Notes under the pieces: generated by a model
What the model was told of the DNA's origin: nothing
The model's database searches: none
The model's input: only the letters and a program-made list of their open reading frames with translations
Translations under genes and position numbers: made by a program
NCBI GenBank assembly: GCA_965153355.1
Contig: OZ231128.1
Span: forward strand, 39,618,001-39,682,000
Direction of reading: 5' to 3'
Origin: Flaccisagitta enflata
Taxonomy: Eukaryota > Chaetognatha > Sagittoidea > Aphragmophora
DNA length: 64,000 nucleotides
Shown: positions 1-11,554 of the stretch, piece after piece
How the letters are laid out: every line of letters starts with the position of its first letter
Position numbering within the stretch: position 1 is the stretch's first letter

Positions 1-1273
1 CAGACTCAGAATTCAAGACTACAGACTCGGAATTCAAGACTACAGACTTGGAAATTGAGACCACCGACTCGGAAATCGAGACCACCGACTCGGAAATTGA
101 GACCACAGACTCGGAAATCGAGACCACAGACTCGGAAATCGAGACCACAGACTCGGAAATCGAGACCACAGACTCGGAAATCGAGACCACAGACTCGGAA
201 ATCGAGACCACAGACTCGGAAATCGAGACCACAGACTCGGAAATCGAGACCACAGACTCGGAAATTGAGACCACAGACTCGGAAATCGAGACCACAGACT
301 CGGAAATCGAGACCACAGACTCGAAAATTGAGACCACAGACTCGGAAATGGAGACCACAGACTCGGAAATCGAGACCACAGACTCGGAAATCGAGACCAC
401 AGACTCGGAAATCAAGACCACAGACTTGGAAATCGAGACCACAGACTCGGAAATCGAGACCACAGACTCGGAAATCGAGACCACAGACTCGGAAATCGAG
501 ACCACAGACTCGGAAATCGAGACCACGACTCGGAAATCGAGACCACAGACTCGGAAATTGAGACCACAGACTCGGAAATCGAGACCACAGACTCGGAAAT
601 CGAGACCACAGACTCGGAAATCACCCAGATACTCGAAATCGAGACCACAGACTCGGAAATCGAGACCACAGACTCGGAAATCGAGACCACAGACTCGGAA
701 ATCGAGACCACAGACTCGGAACTTGAGACCACAGACTCGGATATCGAGACCACAGACTTGGATATCGAGACCACAGACTCGGAAATCGAGACCACAGACT
801 CGGAAATCGAGACCACAGACTCGGAAATCGAGACCATAGACTCGGAAATCGAGACCACAGACTCGGAAATCGAGACCACAGACTCGGAAATTGAGACCAC
901 AGACTCGGAACTTGAGACCACAGACTCGGAACTCGAGACCACAGACTCGAAAATTGAGACCACAGACTCGGAAATCGAGACCACAGACTTGGAAATTGAG
1001 ACCACAGACTCGGAAATCGAGACCACAGACTCGGAACTCGAGACCACAGACTCGGAAATTGAGACCACAAACTCGGAAATTGAGACCACAGACTCGGAAA
1101 TCGAGACCAAAAACTCGGATATCGAGACCACAGACTCGGATATTGAGACCACAGACTCGGATATCGAGATCACAGACTCGGATATCGAGACCACAGACTC
1201 GGATATCGAGACCACAGACTCGGATATCGAGACCACAGACTCGGATATCGAGACCACAGACTCGGATATCGAG
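1..1273. repeat. 21-bp minisatellite
   Basis: About 60 tandem copies of a 21-bp unit built around GAGACCACAGACTCGGAAATC, cut by the window start. Unit variants end in AAATC, AAATT, AACTT or GATATC, and the GATATC variant is clustered in the last 160 bases. Because 21 is a multiple of three, several frames stay open on both strands, reading for example DSEIETT repeats forward and SESVVSI repeats in reverse. A lost base near 525 and an irregular unit near 620-640 shift the frame, so I do not treat it as coding. Confidence 0.93.
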
Positions 1274-1344
1274 TGAGCAAGCGAGCCGGTGAATGGAGCA
1301 AGGAAGCCAAGCAGACCGCTGCAAAAGCGAGTGAGCGGTGGGAG
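1274..1344. repeat. GAGCGA/GAGTGAGC-rich patch
   Basis: A short degenerate run of GAGTGAGC and GAGCGA motifs directly after the minisatellite. The same wording recurs at about 33000-33160, so it is a dispersed low-complexity family. No gene is seen. Confidence 0.5.
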
Positions 1345-1562
1345 CGAACAAACATAGCGGGCATCCAACCCGCATCCACACCCAAACCCCCACACACGGA
1401 CCGACAAAGCCATATTTGAGGTTGCTTCATCATTTGGGAAGGAGCAGTGAGGCCAAAGACCGCAAAAAAATAAACAAAAAAGTTAAGTGTGACGGACTGA
1501 CACATGGACGGATGGACCGACCAACAAAGCGGGTTGTTGGGTCGCGTCGCACGCGACTAAAA
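1345..1562 (+). mobile_element. Hairpin-tipped repeat, AGTCGCG subfamily
   Basis: The left part (GGGCATCC, then C-rich with ACAC) resembles the 5' module of the copies at 26563 and 42676. The right part has GTGACGGACTGAC, ACAAAGCGGGTTG and the stem-loop GTCGCGT-CGC-ACGCGAC at 1541-1557, followed by TAAAAAG. The 5' boundary is approximate. Confidence 0.6.
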
Positions 1563-1587
1563 AGATGAAATCGGGCTAGCGTAGCGG

Positions 1588-1605
1588 CCAAGAGAGAGAG
1601 TGAGA

Positions 1606-1665
<60 letters not shown>

Positions 1666-1784
1666 CTGTTGTAATCGTAACTCTGATTCCGAAACTTCCT
1701 TCGAATCTTTTTATTCCACCTCCCAACATTTACGTTCGTGGACACATTCCCACACACACACATTCGTACACACAGACACACACA

Positions 1785-1827
<43 letters not shown>

Positions 1828-1835
1828 TCGCACAC
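1588..1835. repeat. (GA)n and (CA)n microsatellites
   Basis: A (GA)n run at 1588-1662 and a (CA)n run at about 1742-1829, separated by about 80 bases of unique sequence. The open frames here are simple-repeat artefacts. Confidence 0.95.
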
Positions 1836-1984
1836 ACGAGCACACATTCTCAGTGAATGTGTGTGTGAAAATGTGTGTTGACCTAACCGTAGATGAATAT
1901 GATCGTGAATGAAATGACTAGTAACATGAATGATGAACGTGATGAGTTCTCATACAATTTTATTCGTTTTCAGCGATTTTTTAC

Positions 1985-2240
1985 TCAAGCGTGACTGACC
2001 GACTGACCGACCAACCAACCAATGGACCGAGCCTCTTATAGAGGTGCTATGGCGCGGCGCACCTAAAAACGATTCAACGCGCGACTCTCGTCAATTAGAA
2101 ATGACACCCTTTGATTTCTCAATGAAATGACAAATAAAAGATATTATAATCGGATGATGCAGATGTTGAGACCGATAGACGGACTGATGGACAGACGGTC
2201 TGATTACGCTGAGCGTAGAGTCGCGTAGCATGCAACTAAA
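1985..2240 (+). mobile_element. Two degenerate hairpin-tipped repeats
   Basis: The first copy has GACTGACCGACC runs, CTCTTATAGAGGTGC and the paired arm GCGCACCT followed by AAAAAC (end about 2067), so it belongs to the AGGTGC subfamily. The second has ACGGACTGATGGACAGACGG and an imperfect stem AGTCGCG..GCAACT followed by AAAAA (end about 2240). The 5' ends are not clear. Confidence 0.55.
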
Positions 2241-2420
2241 AATTGTCCATCGTGTCGGTCCTTCCGTCCATGATAATCGAGTCGAAAGAATGAACACGCA
2301 CATTTGAGATGCTGCGTTTGTGTTTGTCTTTTTGTGTGTGGATGGGGGTTCTGCGCCCCTGCCTACCCGTCCTAAAGGTTATTGAAGCCCCGTTTTAACA
2401 GATGCTCTGCTCCTGCATTT

Positions 2421-2606
2421 CTAGTCGCGTGCACGCGACTCGACACCCTGCTTTGTCTGTCCATCCATCCATCCGTCGGTTGGTTGGTTGGTCAGTTCGT
2501 CAGACTACTTTTTTCTTTAATTTTATTTTTTGAAGTCATTTAAAGCCATTTAAGAGAATACTGAATCATTCTTAATCATTGTAAGTCATTTTAGGTGTTA
2601 GCCTTG
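2421..2606 (-). mobile_element. Hairpin-tipped repeat with an AAGTCATTT array
   Basis: Reverse-oriented copy. The perfect palindrome AGTCGCGTGCACGCGACT lies at 2423-2440, followed by CTGCTTTGTCTGTCC and a GGTTGGTT run. The interior is a degenerate tandem of AAGTCATTT, the reverse complement of the AATGACTT array at 16850-17080. It ends in GGTGTTAGCCTTG, the complement of the 5' end CAAGGC..AACACC seen at 16811 and 24861. Confidence 0.75.
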
Positions 2607-2686
2607 ACAGACTCAGGCCTGATTTTAGAGCGAGCCCGCGAGCCCGATGCTCTCTGTCTCGCTCCTATGAAATCATTGCCGACACT

Positions 2687-4168
2687 TCACACATCTCTGG
2701 ATACCCCCCCAAAGAGAATCAAAAATACCATTTTTTCTGACTGTGCTATTTGGCTTCAGGAGCATGTCAGCAACTAAAAAAGACACAAAAACAAAAAAAT
2801 TTTTCTTAAATTTTTTCATTTATTTTTTCTAAGTAAAAATAATGCATTTTTAGCACTTCTTAAGGATAAAATTTTTCATGCAGCTTAAGAAATCCCGAAA
2901 AATACTGGAAATGTGTGGCAATAGATAGAATATACATGTTTTTAGCCTTCACAGTTCGTAAAATTTTTTTTTAGATTTTATATAGATTAGAGCTTAAAAA
3001 TGGCAAAAGAAAAATGAAATATGTTTTTTTCAGCAATTTCAAGTCCTAATTAGTTACAACAGCATTTTTACTTATGAAAAATCTTAAAAATGTTTAATAG
3101 TAGTCTGAGTTTACTTACTTACTTATCAGTCAGTATATCTTTTTTAGGTTTAGAGTTTAAAGATAGTTAAAGGATAGTAAAATATTATTTTTCTATGTAT
3201 TTTTAAACAAGTAATTGCTCATGCAATTTTATAAATCCTGAAAAATACTGAAAATGTGAGGCAATAGATTGAATATACATGTTTTTACCCTTCTCAAAAA
3301 TTTGTTTCCAGATATCTTATATATAAGATTTTAAAAATGACCTAAAATAAAAAATATAGCTTTTTTCAGCATTTTTAAGTCCAAGTTTTTTCATTCGGTA
3401 TTCTAACCTCCAAAGAATTTTGGAAATGTGAAAAAGTAGTCTGAGCTTAACTACTTTTACCCTGAACAATCAGTAATTTTTTATTTTTTCAGGTTTAAAA
3501 TTTAAGAATAGTTTAGAAATATCAGTATTTTATTTTTTAAGGTAGATTTGTCTTGAAAATTTTTTTGTCCATAGTAAAAAAATTTATATCTATATTATCA
3601 CTATAAATACACAGGATTTTTCAGGATTTATAAAACTGCATGAACAATTTTTTAGTTTAAGATGCTTGAAAAAACAATATTTTGCTATTTCTAAGCAATT
3701 TTTAAACTCTAAACCTAATAAAATCAAAAATTGCTGATTGTTCAGGATAAAAGTAGTTAAACTCAGACTTCTACTACACATTTCTATGATTTTTTGAGAG
3801 TTAAGATGCTGTATGAATAGATTTAAACTTAAAAATACTGAAAAAAACTGTTTTTAGTTCATTTATAATCTCTAATGTGTAGGATATCTAAATACACTTC
3901 ATGTGAAGGGTTAAAACATGTGTATTCTATCTATTGCCACACATTTCCAATATTTTTTAGTATTTTCTAAGCTGCATGAACAATACTATGCTTAAAAAGC
4001 GCTAAACATGCCTTTTTTTTACCGAAAAAGTGATATTAGTGAAAAAATTTCAGATGAATTTTTTGTTTTTTGTTTTTTTAATAGCCCACATGTTCCAAAA
4101 GAAAAATAGCATAGTTAGAAAAAATTGTATTTTTGATTCTCTTTGGGGGGGTATCCAGAGATGTGTGA
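2687..4168. mobile_element. Palindromic foldback element, about 1.5 kb
   Basis: The two ends are inverted copies of each other: CACACATCTCTGGATACC at the left and its complement ending at 4168. Further matching blocks occur inward, for example CATGCAGCTTAAGAAA near 2878 against CTAAGCTGCATG near 3970, and TGTGGCAATAGATAGAATA against its complement. The left arm also holds an internal duplicate (2870-2950 resembles 3220-3300). The element is AT-rich and has no recognisable coding. I found no convincing target-site duplication. Confidence 0.75.
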
Positions 4169-4365
4169 CTCAGGTTTGAATAAGAATCTTCTACTTTAGA
4201 ACTTGAGTTCTCTACGTCTAGGTTTGAACAAGAGACTTTAAAACAGAAAGAGAACAAGGCTGAATGCGCGTGTTTGTTGGACAGATGACAACGCGAAACA
4301 TAAATGCTGCAAAATCGACTGAAATATGTAGGGGTTTTACGCACCGCGCAGTTCACAAACATCTA

Positions 4366-4570
4366 GTCATTTGTGAATCACGAACGTTCGTTAATCAGGA
4401 ATGTTCATGAATTACGAACATTTGTAAATCACGACCATTCATAAATCATGAACATTAGTAAATCACAAACGTTCGTAAATCACGAACATTCGTAAATCAC
4501 GAATGTTCATGAATCACGAATGTTAGTAAATCACGTATGTTTGTAAATAAAAACATTCATCAAACACTAA
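4366..4570. repeat. About 17-bp degenerate tandem repeat
   Basis: Roughly a dozen copies of a unit like AATCACGAACATTCGTA. Many contain the palindromic core GAACGTTC or a near variant. No gene is seen. Confidence 0.8.
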
Positions 4571-4636
4571 GTCATTCAGACATTCCTGATTTTTTTCCTA
4601 AGCTCAAGAAACTGAAACTGGATCACTCCCTGCAGA

Positions 4637-4780
4637 GCATCGGGTACCGCTGACCATGTGCGATCCTTGAATGACTAGTTGTGTATGTTTGTGTCTGGGG
4701 TGGGAGTGGGGTGTGGATCTGGGTTTTAATGACCCTGCCCACCTGTCCGTAACGATATTGTGACCACACGTCACTTATTA
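4637..4780 (-). mobile_element. Repeat 5' modules (GGTACCGCTGACC and GGGCAGGG types)
   Basis: GGGTACCGCTGACCATGTG at 4641, then CCTTGAATGACTAG, is the reverse 5' end of the GGTCAGCGGTACCC subfamily. It is followed by TGACCCTGCCCACCTGTCC and ACGATATTGTGACC, the reverse 5' module shared with the copies ending at 26776 and 42880. The copy is partial or composite. Confidence 0.5.
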
Positions 4781-4869
4781 ATAGATTTCTGGACAGGCCG
4801 GTATATCATTGAGTCAACGTCAAAGGCTCTGGAGATGGGGAAGGAAATCAAAGGGGAAAAAAAAGAGAA

Positions 4870-5410
4870 AATAGTCGCAAAAGCGTTTTATGGTCAGCGG
4901 TACCCAATGCCCCTATGTTGGTGTATGTGGGAATGTGATGATGAGAGGGGCAGCGGCCCCGGAGGGGCCGATGACCTATGATTCCACATAGGGTAATTTT
5001 CTCCAGTTTCAATTTTCCGTCTGTCTGAAGACCTGATTTGTTGACCAATGGGCCTGATTTGAGGTGTGAGATTACCAGATTTGGGTCAAATGAAGTCCCT
5101 GTAGCCTGAACAGAGAAGAGTAATTTGGACCTGGGTGGAGGAAACTGGGAAAAATGAAGTTTTGAAATGTTGAGTTTGGGGGCTAAGATGTCGGAGTTTG
5201 GTTCTGGGAGGTCTGATTTAGGGTCTATGAGCCCTGCTTTTGGGCAGGAGAGGCCGGATTAGGGATCTTTGAGGCCTGACTGGGGTTCTGAAAGGCTCAC
5301 ATTGGGGTTTAAAAGGCTTCATTTTGGATCGGAGGCTTGATTTGGTATCTGAGAGGCCTAAATTGAGGTCTAAGAGGTCCAATCTAGGTTCATAAAGGCC
5401 TAATTCTTAT
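4870..5410 (+). mobile_element. Hairpin-tipped repeat, GGTCAGCGGTACCC subfamily
   Basis: The copy begins with GGTCAGCGGTACCCAATGCC, then GGGGCAGCGGCCCC and GGGGCCGATGACC. The interior from about 5035 is a degenerate tandem of roughly 20 bp around GAGGCCTGATTTGAGGTCT. The same head plus array occurs at 18928, 33965 and, reversed, at 14240 and 51545. The 3' end is not well defined here. Confidence 0.65.
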
Positions 5411-6262
5411 TTGGGCATCTTAACATTATCCGAATGTCATGAAATTTTAGATGGCGGAAGTACATGATGTAAAGAAGCTACAGTTCAAATTTCATCAAAA
5501 TCGGACAAGGTTAAGGGGGGTAAAAGTCTCTCCCAGTGCATGAAATAATTTCAGAAAATGGTCGATTTTCGACTTTCAAGTCTTTTTTGGGCATCTTAGC
5601 ATTATCCGAATGTCATGAAATTTTAGATGGTGGAAGTACATGATGTAAAGAAGCTACAGTTCAAATTTCATCAAAATCAGACAAGGTTAAGGGGGGTAAA
5701 AGTCTCTCCCAGTGCATGAAATAATTTCAGAAAATGGTCGATTTTCGACTTTCAAGTCTTATTTGGGCATCTTAACATTATCCGAATGTCATGAAATTTT
5801 AGATGGTGAAAGTACATGATGTAAAAAAGCTACAGTTCAAATTTCATCAAAATCGGACAAGGTTAAGGGGGTAAAAGTCTCTCCCAGTGCATGAAATAAT
5901 TTCAGAAAATGGTCGATTTTCGACTTTCAAGTCTTATTTGGGCATCTTAACATTATCCAAATGTCATGAAATTTTAGATGGTGGAAGTACATGATGTAAA
6001 GAAGCTACAGTTCAAATTTCATCAAAATCGGACAAGGTTAAGGGGGGTAAAAGTCTCTCCCAGTGCATGAAATAATTTCAGAAAATGGTCGATTTTCGAC
6101 TTTCAAGTCTTATTTGGGCATCTTAACATTATCCGAATGTCATGAAATTTTAGATGGTGAAAGTACATGATGTAAAAAAGCTACAGTTCAAATTTCATCA
6201 AAATCGGACAAGGTTAAGGGGGTAAAAGTCTCTCCCAGTGCATGAAATAATTTCAGAAAATG
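5411..6262. repeat. 176-bp tandem repeat, 4.8 copies
   Basis: Copies begin with TTGGGCATCTTA at 5411, 5587, 5763, 5938 and 6114, so the period is 175-176 bp. The last copy breaks off after TTTCAGAAAATG. Copies are nearly identical by eye, with scattered single-base differences and one G deletion in a G-run. The period is not a multiple of three and frames are not conserved, so it is satellite-like, not coding. Confidence 0.92.
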
Positions 6263-6912
6263 ACATATCTTTTTTAACCCTGTACTAAAAGCACTATAAC
6301 TCAAAAATGGTTGGAAATATCAACTCAAAACCAATTTTTTTCGATTCCTCAGGCAATTTTGCATCGATTTACCTATTTGGTAAAATTTTTTTAGAATTTT
6401 TACTATTTTTTATAATTTTTTCTTGAAAAAGTGTCCCCTTGAAAAATGAACAAAAGAATCTCGACGTTTTTCAATGTTTGAGGCCGGTCAAATGGGTTGA
6501 AACTGGGCCAAAAAGTGTTACTCTTGCCAGATAACGTAATCAGTATGTCTCTGGAGTTAGTTTCTGACAAGTATAGGACTTTTTGACCAAATTCGATGAA
6601 TACATTTTATAACCCTATTTTAAGAATGCCAACTTGCACAAATAATGATGTCACATAGGTCACTCATTTATGGGCAACGGGTACTGCTGACCATCCGACG
6701 CCCTTGCTGGAGCAGAGTTCAACTGCACTAGAATCATAAGATGGATAAAAAGTCACAGTAGTGCACATGTACTCGAGACCCCACAAGTCAGGTTAAGCTC
6801 CATTCAACCAATTGTTTACGAGGTTATATAATCGTACTAACGAGCTGAGATATAGGGAATACATAATCAGGTATCTGAAACAGTGCTTCTTTCTTCATTC
6901 ATTATTCATCAC
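6263..6912. other. Intergenic, no gene seen
   Basis: AT-rich unique sequence. The only recognisable piece is GGGTACTGCTGACC near 6675, a fragment of the GGTCAGCGGTACCC subfamily. Confidence 0.6.
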
Positions 6913-6920
6913 TTCGCCAC

Positions 6921-9900
6921 TAGATAGCAGACTCTGCCCCAAATTCAATCTGACAACCCCAGCCCGATGGTTTTTGCATTCCATATAGTCAATTAGAGGG
7001 CCCAGGGCCAATGAACGGGTTTTTGTATGGATTTTGCAACCAGCTCTTTTCAAATTTTGATGCGCATAAAGTGGTGGCTGTAGTATAAATCTTGTCTTTA
7101 GGTCATTTCAATCTCAATATTGGGTCACTTGGCCTGAGAAAAAAGACTCATAATCCATGAGATTATAAAACTAGAGCTCAAGAGCTAACCAGTGGTGCAA
7201 TCCGCATGTTTCTATCTTCATTTGTTAAGATTTGAGAGCATTTCAAAGATGAGGCTCATGGAGGTCAAATTGCAGCCAGTGGCAATTTTGACATTTTTCA
7301 CAGATTTTAACATATTTTGGCTTTGGATAGACCAATTTGCATGAAATTGGTGACCAAATTGAAGAGTTTTTCCTGCTCTAGCTGATGGTAAATGAATTTT
7401 TGATTGATATGACCCCAAATTTTTTTTATTGACTGTAGAAGCAGGTGTAAAAAAGTCAATTTTTTTGGAAAATTTATCAACTTTGGACAAAAAATTCACC
7501 CACCTCCAATTTGAAAAATGACCTAAAATCCATGAGCAAAATAAACTACTGCTTAAGTGCTAACTAGTGGTACAATCGGCATGTAGCTAAGCTGTGGCAT
7601 TTAGATTTTACGGAACTTCAAAGATCAAAGGTTAAGTCAAAATGGCGAATTTTGGTTATTTTGCCCATTTTGGCCTCAAAATCGGGCATCTTTGGCTTGG
7701 AAATCAAAATAAAAATCCATGAGATTATAAAACTAGAGCTCAAGAGCTAACCAGTGGTGCAATCCGCATGTTTCTATCTTCATTTGTTAAGATTTGAGAG
7801 CATTTCAAAGATGAGGCTCATGGAGGTAAAATTGCAGCCTCAATTTCAGTGGCAATTTTGACATTTTTCACAGATTTCAACATATTTTGGCTTTGGATAG
7901 ACCAATTTGCATGAAATTGGTGACCAAATTAAAGAGTTTTTCCTGCTCTAGCTGATGGTAAATGAATTTTTGATCGATATGACCCCAAATTTTTTTTATT
8001 GACTGTAGAAGCAGGTGTAAAAAAGTCAATTTTTTTGGAAAATTTGTCAACTTTGGACAAAAAATTCACCGCCTCCAATTTGAAAAATGACCTAAAATCC
8101 ATGAGCAAAATAAACTACTGCTCAAGTGCTAAGTTAGCACTGCTAACTAGTGGTGCAATCGGCATGTAGCTAAGCTGTGGCATTTAGATTCTACATTACT
8201 TCAAAGATCAATGGTTAAGCCAAAATGGCGATTATCAGTTATTTTGGCTATTTTGGCCTCAAAATCGGGCACTTTTGGCTTGGAAATCGAAATAAAAATC
8301 CATGAGATTATAAAACTAGAGCAAATTTTTTGAAATGGGACTGTAAAAACAGAGGTACCAACCAACTGGCCAACAAAGCGGGGTAAAGCATCCCGTAGCA
8401 CGCGACTGAAACTAACCTATCAGAGAAACAACACCAGTTCAACATACAGCATTTATTTCTTTCTTTTTTTTTGTTTTTTGATAAACTTCATGAAATTCAG
8501 TTATTTCATTTAATACTGAAATGAATACAAAATTCCCCGACCACACCATTTAAACCAAAAAAAGTAAGCTAAGATAGTTGTAAAAATGAAATTACCATTG
8601 AACACGAAATCACCAGGCACTGAAAGATAAATACAAAAATACTGAATTCAGATAAAACTAACTGTAGGATTTAAGCAATGCTTTTTTGGTTTTCCTACTT
8701 GGTACATTCTCAATCGTTCGTTCAACGGCTTGTAAAGTTGCCTGGAAATTGAGATCACTCTTGAAACCAATATTCTTATAATCAGATGAACGTTTCACTA
8801 TTATATGCGCTCAGTGGCATCGTTTGTGAGTAGTACTGATTTTACAAGAGTAACAAATTTTTGATAGGCAGGGATCCCATGCCACTCTTCAACGGGTTTA
8901 CTAAGAAAATCAGTCCCTACCCCCCAAGCATCAAAGAAATGAAATGAAGACTGAAGTTTTATAATCTCATGGATTTTTATTTCGATTTCCAAGCCAAAAG
9001 TGCCCGATTTTGAGGCCGAAATGGCCAAAATAACCAAAAATCGCCATTTTGGCTTAACCTTTGATCTTTGAAGTACTGTAAAATCTAAATGCCACAGCTT
9101 AGCTACATGCCGATTGCACCACTAGTTAGCACTTGAGCAGTAGTTTATTTTGCTCATGGATTTTAGTTCATTTTTCAAATTGGAGGCGGGTGAATTTTTT
9201 GTCCAAAGTTGACAAATTTTCCAAAAAAAATGACTTTTTTACACCTGCTTCTACAGTCAATAAAAAGAATTTGGGGTCATGTCGATCAAAAATTCATTTA
9301 CCATCAGCTAGAGCAGGAAAAACTCTTTAATTTGGTCACCAATTTCATGCAAATTGGTCTATCCAAAGCTGAAATATGTTGAAATCTGTGAAAAATGTCA
9401 AAATTGCCACTGAAATTGAGGCTGCAATTTTACCTCCATGAGCCTCATCTTTGAAATGCTCTCAAATCTTAACAAATGAAGATAGAAACATGCGGATTGC
9501 ACCACTGGTTAGCTCTTGAGCTCTAGTTTTATAATCTCATGGATTTTTATTTTGATTTCCAAGCCAAAGGTGCCCAATTTTGAGGCCAAAATGGCCAAAA
9601 TAACCAAAAATCGCCATTTTGGCTTAACCTTTGATCTTTGAAGTACTGTAAAATCTAAATGCCACAGCCTAGCTACATGCCGATTGCACCACTAGTTTGC
9701 ACTTGAGCAGTAGTTGATTTTGCTCATGGATTTTGGGTCATTTTTCAAATTGGAGGCGGGTGAATTTTTTGTCCAAAGTTGACAAATTTTCCAAAATAAT
9801 TGACTTTTTTACACTTGCTTCTACAGTCAATAAAAAAAATTGGTGTCATATCAATCAAAAATTCATTTACCATCAGCTAGAGCAGGAAAAACTCATCAAT

Positions 9901-10339
9901 TTGGTCACCAATTTCATGCAAATTGGTCTATCCAAAGCCAAAATATGTTGAATTCTGTGAAAAATGTCAAAATTGCCACTGAAATTGAGGCTGCAATTTT
10001 ACCTCCATGAGCCTCATCTTTGAAATGCTCTCAAATCTTAACAAATGAAGATAGAAACTTGCGGATTGCACCACTGGTTAGCTCTTGAGCTCTAGTTTTA
10101 TAATCTCATGGATTTTGAGTCTTTTTTCTCAGGCCAAGTGACCCAATTTTGAGATTGAAATGACCTAAAAACAAGATTTGTACTACAGCCACCACTTTAT
10201 GCGCATTTGAAAAGAGCTGGTTGCAAAATCCATTCAAAAACCCGTTCATTGGCCCTGGGCCCTCTAATTGACTATATGGAATGCAAAAACCATCGGGCTG
10301 GGGTTGTCAGATTGAATTTGGGGCAGAGTCTGCTATCTA
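6921..10339. mobile_element. 3.4-kb palindromic foldback element with 8-bp target duplication
   Basis: The ends are inverted copies starting TAGATAGCAGACTCTG at 6921 and finishing with its complement at 10339. The perfect 8-bp direct repeat TTCGCCAC flanks it at 6913-6920 and 10340-10347. The arms run about 1.4 kb, roughly 6921-8320 against 8950-10339. Each arm contains two tandem copies of a unit of about 565 bp, marked by ATTATAAAACTAGAGC at 7164, 7724 and 8308 and by its complement at 8955, 9525 and 10093. The central spacer of about 0.6 kb carries a degenerate hairpin-tipped repeat end near 8345-8412. No transposase is visible. An 8-bp duplication fits hAT- or P-like mobilisation; the enzyme is inference. 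Confidence 0.88.
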
Positions 10340-10414
10340 TTCGCCACGTACATCATTTCCTCCTATTTCATCATTCATGAGATGCAATCTTACCCTATTT
10401 TTGGTCTATATCAG

Positions 10415-10551
10415 ATTCTTTCCATCGATCAAAAGTTGTCACACCGACGTGGAAAATATGAAGATTATCAAACATGGAGAAGCGAGACGGTCAAAACCAC
10501 GACTGAGCCGATGTTCTATGACGAAACGGAAAAGATATGGAAACCAGCCCG
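10415..10551 (+). CDS. Exon 1 (partial gene) of the NAS-like gene
   Basis: A pyrimidine-rich acceptor (CTATTTTTGGTCTATATCAG) precedes the exon and CCCG/GTAAAT follows it. It reads 45 codons plus two bases, including KYEDYQTW and FYDETEKIWKPA, without stops. Its phase (2) fits the next exon exactly. The sequence is coding-like, but its assignment to this gene rests on proximity and phase, and no initiator is seen. Confidence 0.5.
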
Positions 10552-11307
10552 GTAAATTTCAATATACTTTCGAAGAAATTAAGTGCATTTTTTTGTCTTT
10601 ATCCTTTTCAGAGCTCAAAATGGCCAAGATTCCATAGCTTAAATCTAATTCCTCCCTCAAATCTCACACTCAAATACAAAGTTAAATTCCAATCTCGGGA
10701 AACAAATCCTAGCTTCTTCAGGGTGTTCAATCTCAAAGTCGGGAAAGTAAAAAGCTTACATTTCTAAACGCTATGAGTCAGTGATTTCAAACCATTTTTC
10801 TCTTGTAGTATTATGTTTGACATTTTTTGTGTATAAATTTCATTGGTCTAGCTTAAATAGTTTGTCCACAACATCAATTTGAAGCAAAACAAGTATTTAC
10901 AGTTGAAGCTCAAAAACTCATATCTTGTTTTTTCAATATTCTGCCTTAAATTTTCAAACAGCTTGATAATCGGGGCCAGATTGGTCTCAGATGTAAACAT
11001 CTTCAAATTATGTATACTTAATTTGAGACCAATCTGACATTTTTACTTCAATTCGATTAGAAACTAGAGCAATTTTAAGAAAAACTATCATGATTGAAAT
11101 CAGAGTTTTTTAGCTCAAACTTTATATTCTTGTTTTACTTAAAATTGATGTTGTGGGCAAACTATTGAGGCTAGACCAATGAAATTTTTGTACAAAAAAC
11201 GTCAACTATATTACTACCATTGAAAAATGATTTGAAATCACTAACTGGTTGCATTTAAAAATTGAAAGCTTTTACTTTTCCGACTTTGAGATTGAACACG
11301 GGGTATC

Positions 11308-11381
<74 letters not shown>

Positions 11382-11411
11382 AGTATAACTATTTTTCTAC
11401 AATTGTCTCTG

Positions 11412-11462
<51 letters not shown>

Positions 11463-11487
11463 GTCTCTGTCTCTCTCTGTCTGTCTC

Positions 11488-11554
<67 letters not shown>

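Noticed and set aside
412-1413. 333-codon minus-strand frame over the 21-bp minisatellite
   Set aside because: A product of the 21-bp period; the complementary frames are equally open and indels break them.
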